A stretch of 43,521 nucleotides of DNA, taken from the NCBI RefSeq assembly GCF_902459805.1, contig NZ_CABPST010000020.1:1-43521 (forward strand), written 5' to 3'. Source of the DNA: Pandoraea bronchicola (GTDB lineage: Bacteria > Pseudomonadota > Gammaproteobacteria > Burkholderiales > Burkholderiaceae). The notes below the pieces were generated by a model that was given only the letters and a program-made list of their open reading frames with translations, did not search any database and was not told the DNA's origin. The stretch's first letter is position 1. Each line of letters starts with the position of its first letter. This document shows, one piece after another, positions 1 to 12,100 of this stretch. A program made the position numbers and the translations under genes.

Positions 1-120
1 TCACCTCTTCACCTCTTCACCTCTTCACCTCTTCACCTCTTCACCTCTTCACCTCTTCACCTCTTCACCTCTTCACCTCTTCACCGCTTCAACGCCTAGA
101 CGCCTGGACGCCTCAACGCA
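1..120. repeat. 8-bp tandem repeat array abutting the tpsA stop codon
   Basis: The unit TCACCTCT is repeated ten times without error from 1 to 80. One single-mismatch copy follows (81-88), then degenerate 8-mers that keep the same period (TCAACGCC, TAGACGCC, TGGACGCC, TCAACGCA) to about 120. The last degenerate unit supplies the stop codon (113-115 on the minus strand) of the giant exoprotein gene. On the minus strand the unit reads AGAGGTGA, which contains a ribosome-binding-site-like core. Eight is not a multiple of three, so copy-number change would shift frame in anything translated across the array, but the exoprotein ends before the perfect part. The array begins at the window edge and may extend further left. 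No gene is visible in 1-112. Confidence 0.95.
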
Positions 121-3100
121 TCAGGTTCTTCCGCTCCGTGGGCGTGAGCGCCTGCAACTGCGCCTCACTCAGGTTCATCTGCCCAAGTACCTGCACGGGC
201 GACGCCGGATCGTAGCGGAACATCTGCCCGCCGTCCGCACGCGGCTTTCCAGTCGCGTCGCCCGACGTTCCCGCATCGAGCATGCGCACCGAGAAGATCG
301 ACGGCTGGTTCTGCCGCGAAGACGCCCGATCACGAGCCACCGCATCTTGTGCTGCCGCCGCCGCCTGCGCTGCCGTGGCACTGGCATTCGTCAGCGCACC
401 CACATTCACGGCCGCGATGGTCGGAATGCCGACGGACTTGCCCTGCACCTGAATGTTCTCGGCGTTCATCACCCTCAGTGCCGCAATGTTCACGTTGCCG
501 GACACGCGAATCCCAGCCTCGCCTGCGTCGATTGTGCCGAGCGGCGCAATCAGATCAATGTCGCCCGGCGGAATCTCCGGAATCGGATTCAACGTGGCCA
601 GGCCGGCACCGGTGTTCGGCGTTGTCGGCGAGAGCGCGACCAGCCCGAGGTCGTTATAGACGCGACGCTGCGGCGTGTAGACCACCGTCGACTTCGACCC
701 GCGACCCGCGTTGATATCGCCTTGCGCCGACCACGCGAGAATATTGCCGCCGAACGTTGTGAACACACGGCTCTGACCGAGCAGGATGCTGTCACGCGAA
801 TACATATCGATGTTGCCTTGTCCCTGCGTGAGCACACCGGAGCCTTCGCCCGGCACAAAACCACCGTCCACGCCGACGAGCGTGCGTCCGCCTGGCGTCA
901 TGATGCTCACCCCGCCACCGAAGTCGGTGTGGATGCCGGCATCCTGCACTTCATAGTGAGGAACAAAGTACTGAGGGCTGCCCCGCGCGATCCACTGCGC
1001 TTGCGTCAGATACTGCACGCCGGGCACCGGACGCGTGGTCCACTGGCGGTTAAGGTTTTCCAGGTAGTAGAGCGCGCTGCTGTACATCGTGAGACTGCCG
1101 TCGTATTGGCGCGACGCACCACGCTCATCCTGCAACGGGAAGAGCGTAGCGATGGCCTCTCGCCCCCGCAGATAGCTACCCGCGCGCGGACCGCCAGCAT
1201 CGTTGTACTCGCGCCCCGATGCGCGCAGCTCCGCGAAGTACACATCGCGCAGATACGCGCGCTGCTGCTCCGGCGGCAAGGCGTCGAAGAACTGACGCGC
1301 ATCCATTGACGTCGCGTCGAAATGCAGCCCCAGTCCGTTGCGGCCACCGAAGCGTGTCGCGAGCCAATTCACCAGATAAAGTTGGCTCTGCTGCGCGAAT
1401 TCATTGCGCAGATCCCGTTTGGCGACGCCGCCTGCGCTGCCGGTAGCCTTACTCGCCGCGTCGAGCTCCGCCTGCTTGGTGACGAGGAACGCATCGGCGC
1501 CTGCCGCATTACCGCTATAACCGAACTCCCGACTCAACCATCCGGAAAGCGTGAGTTCTCCGCCGTACACAACGACCGCCTTGCCCGGCTGATCGGCGAA
1601 CGGCCGTCCACCGTCAGCCAGATTCGCTGCATCGAGATACCGGGCGGCGAATGCCTTGAAGTCAATGCCGTCAAGCCCTCTCGGCCCGACGCCCGCCGCC
1701 ACCGCAATCCCGGCACCATTGCTGCGGTCGCCCGGCTTGACGTTGGCAAGCGCGCCAAGACTGCGCAACTCGGCCTTGTCGCCCATGAAGACATTGCGCC
1801 CCGCCGTGACTTCCAGCAAGCCCGGACCTGCCACGTAGAACGTGCTGTACAGAATGTCCCGCCCGGCAGACACCACGGAGACATCGTCCGCCGAGTTCTG
1901 CACGATCAGGTTGCCGCGCATCGTCGTCGACGCAACCGCCATCGGGCGTCCCGGATTGTTGACCGGATCGTTGAAGTCAGGCGTGGTGGTCCAACCGGCG
2001 AAGTTAGCTTTGGTGCTCAGATATGTGCCAAGCGGGGTTCCCGAGTTAACAATGTCTCGCCCGGCCCGAATCGCTACGGCGCCGTTGCCCTCGTACCAGG
2101 TCGGCTGCGTGCCGGCGGCGGGCAGTATGCTGCCGCGATAGTCAATGCCGCCCGTTTGCAGACCGACGATATCTCCCGTGAGCGCATAGAAACGCGCCGG
2201 AGCGATACCGGTGAAGTCGTAGCCGGACACGGTCGCCGGGGTCAGACTGAACATCGGGAACCGTGTCGCGGAATCCACGCTGTAATAGAACAGGAGCGAC
2301 GGTGCGATGGCGTCTTGCCGCACGTTCGTGAGATAAGCGCGACCGAACCATGCGTTGCGCGTGCCCCCCATGAAGGCGGGGTTTTGCGGCGTGGGTAGCG
2401 CCGTGGGATCGGCAGCGGAACGGCTGATCGGGAATCCGGATCCGAACAGGGATTGGCCGGCAATCATCTCGAGCGCGCCACCGTCGGGAGCCGCCTTGAA
2501 CAACGAACTGACGGGCTCCGGTGCCAGCAACGCCGGCGTGTCGCCGATCGTCTGCTTCGACTCCGCGTCGAGCAGTCGTGTTGCGGAAAAGCCGTTGTAA
2601 ATGTTGCCGCTCGCAGCGACCGCGCGCAGTGTGGCCGGCAGTACGAAACGGCCATCGGTCGACGCGTAGTTCGCGCCGTCTCGCGGGTCGGCCATCGCGC
2701 TCAGCGGTGCGAGATTTCCGCCGGCACTGAACAGATCGATGGCGGTCGAGGGCGTCCACAGTGTGAACCAACTAAATCCTTCGCCGCTATAGTTGACGCC
2801 CGCCACCGTGAACGGCGTGCCGTTGGTCCGTTGTTGGGCGCGCGTTGCATCGCCATAACCGCCAATCACCAGATCGCCACGGGTGTCGATGCGGACCGTC
2901 GAGTCGCCAAGCACCAGCGTGGGCCCCCCGGTCGCCATGCCGACCTGGGGCGTGAAGACATCGCGTGCCCGGGTCTCGCGCAAGTCCGGCGTGCCGAACA
3001 GCTCGTCGACGCCGCCCAGCGCTCCCGCTTCGATACGTGTAGCACCGCGCAGGTTCGTGAACGTGCCGTTCAGCCCAAGATTGCCGTTGCGCCATTCCGC

Positions 3101-6100
3101 CGAGTCTTTGATCGCGCCACCGGGCTGCGTGATCGCCCGAACTTCTCGCACCGGATTCAGACCACCGCCGATTCGCACGTCGAGATCGCCACCGCCCGTC
3201 AATTGAATCTGCGAGCCGTCGGCCGACACCCGGCCGGTGCTACCCACCGTAACATTCAGGCCCTCGCTGCGAGCAAGCGCGCTCGGGCCGAAGGTATTGC
3301 CCGCCCCCATGCGAGACTCCAGCATGCCCGCGTTCGCGCCGGCTTCGAGTACCACATTGCCGCCGCCAAGCGTGCCCAGTCCGGTAAAGCCCACCAGGAA
3401 CGGCGTCATCTCGTATGCTGCGTAACCGCTTTCCTTTCCGGTCACATACGTCCCGAAGTTGACCCACCAGGCGCTCGGCACACCACCCTGCGCAATCGCG
3501 GAGCCCGATCCCTGCCGCCACAGCCAATTGCCCACATTGCCGGCATCCGGAACGGCTCGCGGCACACCGAAGCTTGTCGGACGTTGATACCCGTCGCGCG
3601 TACCGACGGTGTCGCCACGAATATCACCCTGAGCGCGCACGAACAGATTGCCGCCATGCTCCGGATACCACGCGCTGTAAAGGCTCTGCGTACCGCTGAC
3701 GTATTGCTCGAAAGCCGCCCCTTGCGTCCCCAGCACGGAGGTGTTCTTGAGCGTGGCCCGTGCGAGGTTATAGGCGCTCGTCACGTCACGCGCCTGCGTC
3801 CCCGCCGTGTAGACGCCAAACGGCGAACTCATCGTGAAGTTGCCCGCCGCGAGCATGTCGAGATCGCCCGTGCCGGTGCGCACCACGCTGAAGACCGGTT
3901 CGCGAGCGGCCTGCGTCTTCATGTCGTACTCGGCGGGGATGCCGGGCGTCACGAGTCGGAACGCATCGTAGTACCCGTTCCACATATCGATGTCCGCGGT
4001 CGTAGAGATGCCCCAGCTAATCAGCTCCTCCGGGGTCACGATCTCCCCCTCGACGGCGCCCAGCTCAGCCGCATCCGGGCCCCAGCGATACACGCCGAGC
4101 GTGCCGGTCCCCGGCTTGAGCACACTGCTTATGCCCATGCCGTAATGGGTGTCGGCGAGCACCAGATGACCATCGGCCCCCAACGGCTGGAGCGCACGCG
4201 GATCGGCGGCCGACGTGTCGGCGCCGGCGACAAGCCGCAGCGACCACGATGCCGAGCCCGCCTGAAGCATCGGTGCAATCGCATGAAGCTGCCCCTGATT
4301 GCCGTCGGCATCGGCCGGGCGCACGTTGACTGACAGAACGCCTCCGGGCAGCTTGACGTCGGTCTCGGCCGGAATGATCGCGCCCTTGCGCAACAACACA
4401 TCGACGGCGAGCTTGAGGTTCCCCGGCATCACGGCGCCGGCGGGCCACCGCATGGCGGCCACAGACGTGTCCGTAGGCAACAACATGCCCGCATCGATCT
4501 GCATGCCGGAGCCCAAGGTCAGCGCCGAGGTCAGCGCCGTACCCGCCGGGTACACCACGTTGCCTGCCGCATCGCGCACGGCAGCCCCGAGAACCGTGCC
4601 GGCAGGCAGCGTCAGATCGGCACTAAGCGTGGCGCGCGCGGGCAGACGCGTGCCGGCAGGCAACTTCGTCGCTGCCACCTGAACGTCGTAGTTGAGCTTG
4701 CGACCGGCCGGGAACTCCGTGCCAGCCGCGAGCGTCACCAACCCGCCCACCGGCACCACGGCATCGCCGCCCCACCCTGCGGTTCCGCTAGTGAGCACCC
4801 ATCCCTTATTGTCTGCGCCGGGCGTGAGCTTGCTGGTATCGAACCCGTCGGTCAGACTGCCGAAGACGTTCAGATTGCCCCCGGCGCGAATCGTCAGCGC
4901 CCCCGCTTCGCCGCTGCCCCAAACACCGGTCTTCTGCGTGTTCGGATTCAGGCTGGCGTAGCGATAGCGCGACATGTCGATGTCGCCGTCCAGGTGAATA
5001 TCGCCGTTGGGCGTCGCGCTGACGATCTCGACGCCGGGGCGCAAGTGGAAGGCATCGGTGTAGCGGCGAAGTCCGGCCAGGCGCGCCAGCAGCGCGCTGT
5101 TGGCCAGCGCGTTCGTCATGAACGTCTCGTTCTGCCCGTGGAGCGTATCGAGGTACCCCTCATTGATGATCTGATACGGACGGCCGTCGACGCTCGCGTC
5201 CGTGCCCGCCGGTGCCTGCGTGTCGCGGTACATCCCGTTGACGGTGATCGAGCGCGCACCGTCGATCACCACATTGCCGCCCGCGTCGATGGCGATGTCG
5301 TTGCCCACCGCTTCGTTCGCACCGCCCAGACGTTTGGCACTGATCTCGACCGTGCCCACCGAGAGCGGCGCGCCCTTCGTGTCATTCGTCCCGGCGCGCA
5401 CATCGAGCCGAGCACCGTCGGCCAGCACCACTCGCCCCTGATTGCCGTTAATCTCGATGACCGCACGGTTGGAAGCTTCGATGGGCTGTCCGTAACTGTC
5501 CAGACGCAGCGTCGTGCTGTGCGCGTCGAGCACCGCGTTGCCGCCGACCATCACCCCATCGCGTGCCGACAGACGAATCGTGCCGGCTTGTGCGCCGCTC
5601 GCGTCGACACGACCGAGCACATCGAGACGCCCGCCGTCGATCGACAGCGTGATCTCGCGCGCCTTGAGTTCGTCGCCAACGACGAGATTGCCCTGCTTGA
5701 TCTGAAAGCTGCGGCTGCCGAACACGCCGCCCTCGGTCAGACGCGCATTGAGCGCGCCGAAATCCTCGATGCGCTGGGCTCGGATATCGACGCCTCCCGC
5801 CGCGAACGGCACAAACGTGCCGCCCGCATCGTAGCGGCCGCTGGCACTGCCAAGCACCTTGCCCACCAGCGACACGACGCCACTCGTCGGTGACAGCGCC
5901 GCAATCGTGAGCTTGCCGGCCCGGTTTTCCAGCGCCGACAGATCGACGCGCGACCCGGCGGTCTGGCGCACATTGCCGTTGGCGCTGGACACGACCACAT
6001 CGCCGCCCCAGCTGTATTTGCTGGCATCGAAGAAATCGAGCTTGCGTCCGGCCAGATCGAGTTGCGCACCGTCACCCAGCGTCACATCTCCCTGAGCGGC

Positions 6101-9100
6101 AACGGTCAAACGGCCACTCGGCAGCACGACATTCGTGTCGATGCTGGCCGCCCCGCCCGCGCTGAGCGCGACCTCGGCACCCAACGCGGCCACGAGCTTG
6201 CCGTTGTCGATCAAGGGCTTCGCGCGAGCACTCGCGTTCGTCACCGACACATTGCCGCCCGCGACGAAACGGTTCACCGACCCCGCGGCACCGGTAAGCA
6301 GTGGCGTATCGATAACGATGTCACCGCCGCTGTAATCGAAATCCTGCTTCTGATCGTTCCACCCGTTCTGTGAACGATAAACGGACAGACCGCCCTTCTG
6401 GTTGGCGGTGACGCGTTCGCCGGCATTGAGTTCCACCGTCGAAAAGCCGACGGTCACGCGGTTCATATCGTGATTCACGTCGCGCTGCGTGGCCGGGCCG
6501 AAGCCGAATTCGATCTCCCGCGCGTCGATGGACAAGCGTCCGCTGCCAGTGCCCGCCCCGCCCGCGACGATAGCGCCCGCAGGCGACTTCGAGCCGGTCC
6601 ACACGAGCCGGTCGGTGCGAATACGCGCGAGCGCATCGCTCGCGCCGTATCCGAAGATTGCCGGCGTGCCCAGCACGAGTACGTCGATGGTCGATTTACC
6701 AGTCGCCGCGTCGATGGTGGAAAGCTCGACGGAATCATAGAAGTTGATCGAGTCGCGTGCGATGAGCGACAGGCTTTCCAGCGCAGGCGTGCCATAGACC
6801 TTGTCGCCACGCATCAGTCGCGACAGCACCGTTTGATTGAGCGTGAGCCCTTCTGCCAGACGTCCGGATGCGGCGAGCGTATCGAGCGACGCCTGCTCGC
6901 CGACATTGACCCGGCCGACAGAGAGCGATAGCTGGCGCGTGCCGTAGCGCACCGCATCGGTAATCGTGAACCGCTTGTCGGTCGCCACCGCAATCGAGCC
7001 TTCGGAAAGCAACAGCGTTTCTCCTGCGCATGTCACGCCCGCCGCGCAAACGCCCAGGTCGATGTAGCCAGCGCCGAACGAATCCTGTGCGCCGGTCGGC
7101 GTCGGCGACAGCATCGAGAGCCGGCCATTCGACACCGCCAGCACCCCCGCCCCCCCAGGCGCGTAGGTGTAACCCAGCGTGGAATCCCACATCGGCATGC
7201 CATAGCCGAGTGTATTGATGCCACTGCCCTGCTCGATGGTGATGCCCCGGGTTGTCGAGGTCGTCACGATGAACACTTCGCTCGCGCGCAGCGTCGCGCC
7301 ACCGCGCAGCACAACGTTGTACGCGTTGCCTATGAACCCGGCCGTCGTCGCGCTGAGAATCGACCCGGTGAAATCCGCAGAGACCACGGGCAGCCCGCCA
7401 ATCCCGATGCGCGCGGCGCCGATCGCGTTCAGATCGTCCGCCCTGAGCGAAACAAGCGACCGGTCGCCTTGCCGGGGCGCCGCGCCCGCACCGAGAATCT
7501 CAAAGTTGCCGCTGAACGGCGACGTTACCAGCAGGCTTGCGCCATAGCCCCCCTTGGCCGGCGCAACGTTCGCCGTGCCCTGAAAGCGCAACGCTGGCGC
7601 ATCGCCGACTTTGCCCCGGTAGGTATCCGGCAGGAAATAGAGATCGAGACGCTTGGCGTCCGCCTCGATCAGCGCACGCGGTGTGCCGACGCGCTCACTC
7701 GTGGCGCGAGCGAAATCCGCGTAGCTCATCTCGTTGTACTGCGAGTAGGTGCGCAGCACATCTGCTGACGTAAGAACGGCCTGCGTTGGCGTGGCATTGC
7801 GAATGCCGGTGTTGCTCACGCTCAATTGTGCCGGGAGCGTGAGCGACCCATTGCGCATCGCGACCGGTGCGAGGCCTGCCTGGGCGACGGACTGCGTCTG
7901 CAACTCCACGCGATACGCGCCGGGCAGCAATGCGAACGTCGACGGCAGCAGCGTGTAAGTGCCTGCCGGCAATCCCGGCACCCCGGCGCCGATGGTGATC
8001 TGCTGCCCAATGAGGGGCGCGCCCGCGCCGTTCTCGGTCACCACCGGGGCGTAGGCCGGCTGCGCACCCGGCACGATGGCGTACACCGGATTGGATGAGA
8101 GAGACGGCAGACGGAAACTTCCCTTTGTGCCGGTCTGCACCACCTGCATGAGCGGCGCAAGACGCGCATCGGTGGACCCCCCACGCCCGGTGAGGAACGC
8201 CGCACCGCGAATATCGCCACCGCCCGACAGGTCGATGACGGCGCCTGGGTCCACGCCCAGCGCATGGCTGTATACGACGACCGACGGTCCACCGCCGGCA
8301 AGCGAGTATGGCGCGTCGGCGGCGGCATTGAGATAACTCAGTCCGTCGAGCGACCCGCCATAAGGCATCACGAGTCCGTTCGCACTCACCGATGTCACGC
8401 TACCCGGCAACAAGTGAAGCACTCCGTTGGCTTCCGTATCCATCACGGACCCGAACGTGATGCTCCCCATCGGGGCGCGCAACACGCCACCCTGACGGAT
8501 CTGGCCGGCATTGAGCGTGAGACTGCCGAACAGTGAGTATGGCTGCATCGCCAAGGTGTCGCCGACACGCTCGATGGTCAGTACGCGCTCGGGATCGATC
8601 ATGGTCTGGCGCACACAGCAGTCACTCGGATAGCTGCGCTGCCCCACGATAATCTTCGCGATCGCGTTCTGTGCGGGATAGATCTGCACCGCGGCCAACG
8701 TCATGTCGCCAGGCGAATAGACCTCGGTCTTGTCGAGCAAACGAAGGTCGCCGGTACTGCGCAACGCGACGTTGCCGAAAGCATTACGCAAGACGCTGAC
8801 CGGAGTTCCTGCGTTGGTTTCGATAGTCCCCGCCGTGCCGAACTGCATCCGGCCCGACACGTCAATGAGCGCGCCGTCGATCTCGAACTTCGCCTGGTCG
8901 GCAAGCAGCGGCACCCCGAGCATCCCTGCGCCCTGTCCGCCGTTCTTCGAACCACTCACCGCGTTGGGCATCAGGAAGTTATCGGTTTGCTGGCGCGTCG
9001 GGCCGGCAAGCCGCACGTAGGGCGCCGCAAGCCTGACCTGTGCGCCCGGTGCCGCGTTCGCCGCCAAGCCAAATGAACTCGCGGCGAGGCGCAGGCTCTG

Positions 9101-12100
9101 GCCGAGCGACAGATTGACGTTTCCGTCGAAATCCATCATCCCGTTAGCGAGTAGCGAGAGATTATCGAAACCGCCGGCCGTCACGCGATCCACACCGACG
9201 CGTGCGCTGCCCAGCGTCAGTCCGCCACCGAGCGAACCGGGACGCAGCGTATCCGCGAGGGTGCTACCGCCCTGCGTCTGCGCGACGACCATCTCGTGCG
9301 CGACACGCACTGAGTCATCCACACTATTGCCGCGCAGCGTAGTGCGATCGACCAGACCGTACGCGAGCGTCTCCAGGACCACGTTCAGCGTGCCGCCTGC
9401 GGCGCCTGCGCCACCGGACGCCGCCTTCATGTCGCCGTCGAGATAGAGGCCGCGTGCCGACGCCAGCGAGATGACCCCGCCGGCGCTGGCCACGTGCGTG
9501 CGTCCCTGCCCCGGCACATCGATGTCAGCAGCCGTGCCCGACGCATCGAGCCGTGCGCCGGGGCGCACGATCACGAACGCGTCGGCCGCTTCGACTTGCG
9601 TCGCCCCGGCCACATACTTCGCGCCGATCTGGATAGTGCCGCCAGCGGCGACCTTGCCGGAAATGGCGCCCGAGGCGTCCGTTGCCACGACCGGGCGCGC
9701 CGCAACGTCGATCACCGAGTTTCCGCCCAACCAAATGGATGTCGGCGTGAAGGTGCCCTCGGGTCTGCCCAGCGCATCGCCTACGCCAAACGCGCCGGGC
9801 AACAGACTCACGGTACCGGATGGCGCGCGTAACGTGCCGAGCAAGGTCAATTGCTCATTGCCCGTGAGCGTGATGCTGCGTCCGGGGTCGACTTCAATCT
9901 GTGCCGCCTCGCCCACAAGCAATTGCGCGCGCTTTACCGGCGAACCAGCGGACAGCGCAAGATCGGCCCCGCCGCGCTGCGTGATCGTGCCCTTGGCCGC
10001 GTCGCTTTGCCAGACCGGCGGCAGAAGCTTGGACAGTACGCGGGACGGGTCGCCGCCGCTCGCGGTGTCGAGCGCGGCTTGCCTGTCGACGTTCAGCACC
10101 GGCATGGTGACGCCGAGGCGGGCGTTATCCGCTACCGCCACGCCAAGCTGGCCCGTCACATCGTAGCGAGCGAAGCCGGTCGAGAAAAGCGACGTGCCGA
10201 GCGATGTCGGCGACGCAATTCGCACCGGCTCGGCGACCACCGTGCCGGCCGGAAGGATCGAGCCTTTCGTCAACGTCACATCTGACGCTTGCGGCGTATT
10301 CGCCTTGATGGTGTAGTCCTGCATCAGCATCACGCCGAACGGCATCGACTCGCCAGCGCGGAGCCAGCCTTCCCTGGCGAGGGCCGGTGCGCCAATCACG
10401 ACACCGTTGCCGGTGTCGAGCTTCAGCGTCCCGCCACCGCTCACACCGTAACCGCGAAGTTCACCGTCGATATGCAGTTCGCCCGCGCGTTTGCCGTTCG
10501 TATCGTATTGGCTGGCCAGCAAGGAGACATTACCGCCCTTACCGCCGCGCACCGTCCCGCCCGAGAGCAGCACAGCGCCGGACGAGACGTCGATGGCGCT
10601 CCCCGGCTGCAACCGCACGTCCCCGGTCGTCGACAGCACCACGTTACCGCCGTTGAGGTAGGGCATGCCGTGGATCCCGGCTTCACCGTCGTCTGCCCGG
10701 CTCCATACGCCGCGCGCGTCGAGCGTCACACCGTTCGCCACCGAGACATGCTGGCCGCCCGCCACGAGCGCCGGGTCGATCAAAGGCACGTCGAGCCATG
10801 TGCCGCTGGTCGTCGCGTCGAGCACACGCTGCAAGACGTTACCTGCCGTAATCGAACCGCCGCGAGCCGTGACGTTCGCGTCGATGTTCACTCGCGTCGC
10901 ATGCAGCCCGACGTCGCCACCGTCCGCCACACGAATGTCGCGCGAGACCGTTACCTCGTCGGTCGCCAGCAGCTTCACGCCGCCGAACTGCTGACGGTTG
11001 AGCCAGTCAGCGTCGAGCGAGATCTTCCCGGCCCGCTGCGGGTCGAGGGGCGTTCCCTGCGCAATGGCCGCTGCCAGTGCCTGAACGTCACCGACATCGA
11101 TGGTACGTGCGATGGCCGAAGGGCTGTCGCGCAGCGAGAGCGTGGTGTCGTCGTAGTACGGGGTGAGCCTGCCGACGATCAACTGGCCGGCGCGAGGGGC
11201 AGCGAGCTGCGATTGCAGATATCCGTCGTAAAGCGTGCGATCAGCGGCCTGCGTCTGGCGCGGGCCCTGATAGACGGACGTATCGACGTCGCCTTCGAGC
11301 ACCGCCGACAGACTCGATACGACCAGACGCCCGGCATCGCGCCCGACCGTGTAACCGTTCTCCAGCCGCTGGCCCGGTGCGATGAACGGCGTGGCATATG
11401 TCTCGGTGGTGGTCTTCCCCCAGCGGGCGTGTTCGGCTTCGAACCCGCGATACACGCCAAGGTACCGCACGTCGCCCGGCGCGTTGTCGACCCGGTACAA
11501 CTGACCGTCCGCACCCCGCAGCCAGCTCTGCCGGATCATGCCGGTCTGCACATCGAGCGTGCCGCCTGCCAGATTGATAAGCGAGCCAGGGCGCGTGACC
11601 ACTTCCGCACCGCCCAGTTGCACCGTCCCGCCTTGCGCCGCCCATTCGCCAATACCGTGCGACGCCGTATTCAGATACCCGCTCACTTCCAGCAGACCGC
11701 CTTGCGTGTACCAGCGATCGGTGGTGTAACCCTGCGTGCCCGCCGGTACGCGCACCAAATAACGCCGGTCGATGTAGACGGTCAGATTATTGAGCAAGTG
11801 CGTGTCGCGATTGCCCGGGGCGTCGCGCTGCTCATTACCCTGCACGCTGACTTCGAGATTGTTTGCCGACATCGCCACCTGCACGCCCACTGCGCCGGAG
11901 ACGTCGAGCTTCGCGCGCTCCATCGCCATCGCGCGACGCGTGGCCAGCACATTGATCTGCCCGCCCGTGGCAAGCGTGAGGGAGTCGCTGTCGAACAGCA
12001 CGTCGCCAGAAGACGCGATCTGGACGAGCGACTGATCCCGCCGGTTGTACAACCCGGATTCCGCCGCTTTGGCCGCATCGGCCAACAGCGTCGTGCGTTG

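Noticed and set aside
4340-4760. LPAGT motifs as sortase signals
   Set aside because: They are internal, repeated, not followed by a hydrophobic tail and positive charges, and the organism appears Gram-negative.
3590-6830. RGD tripeptides in TpsA (RGDT and RGDK) as integrin-binding sites
   Set aside because: Two RGDs in a ~4,450-residue Gly/Asp/Arg-rich protein are about what chance predicts, and the context gives no further support.
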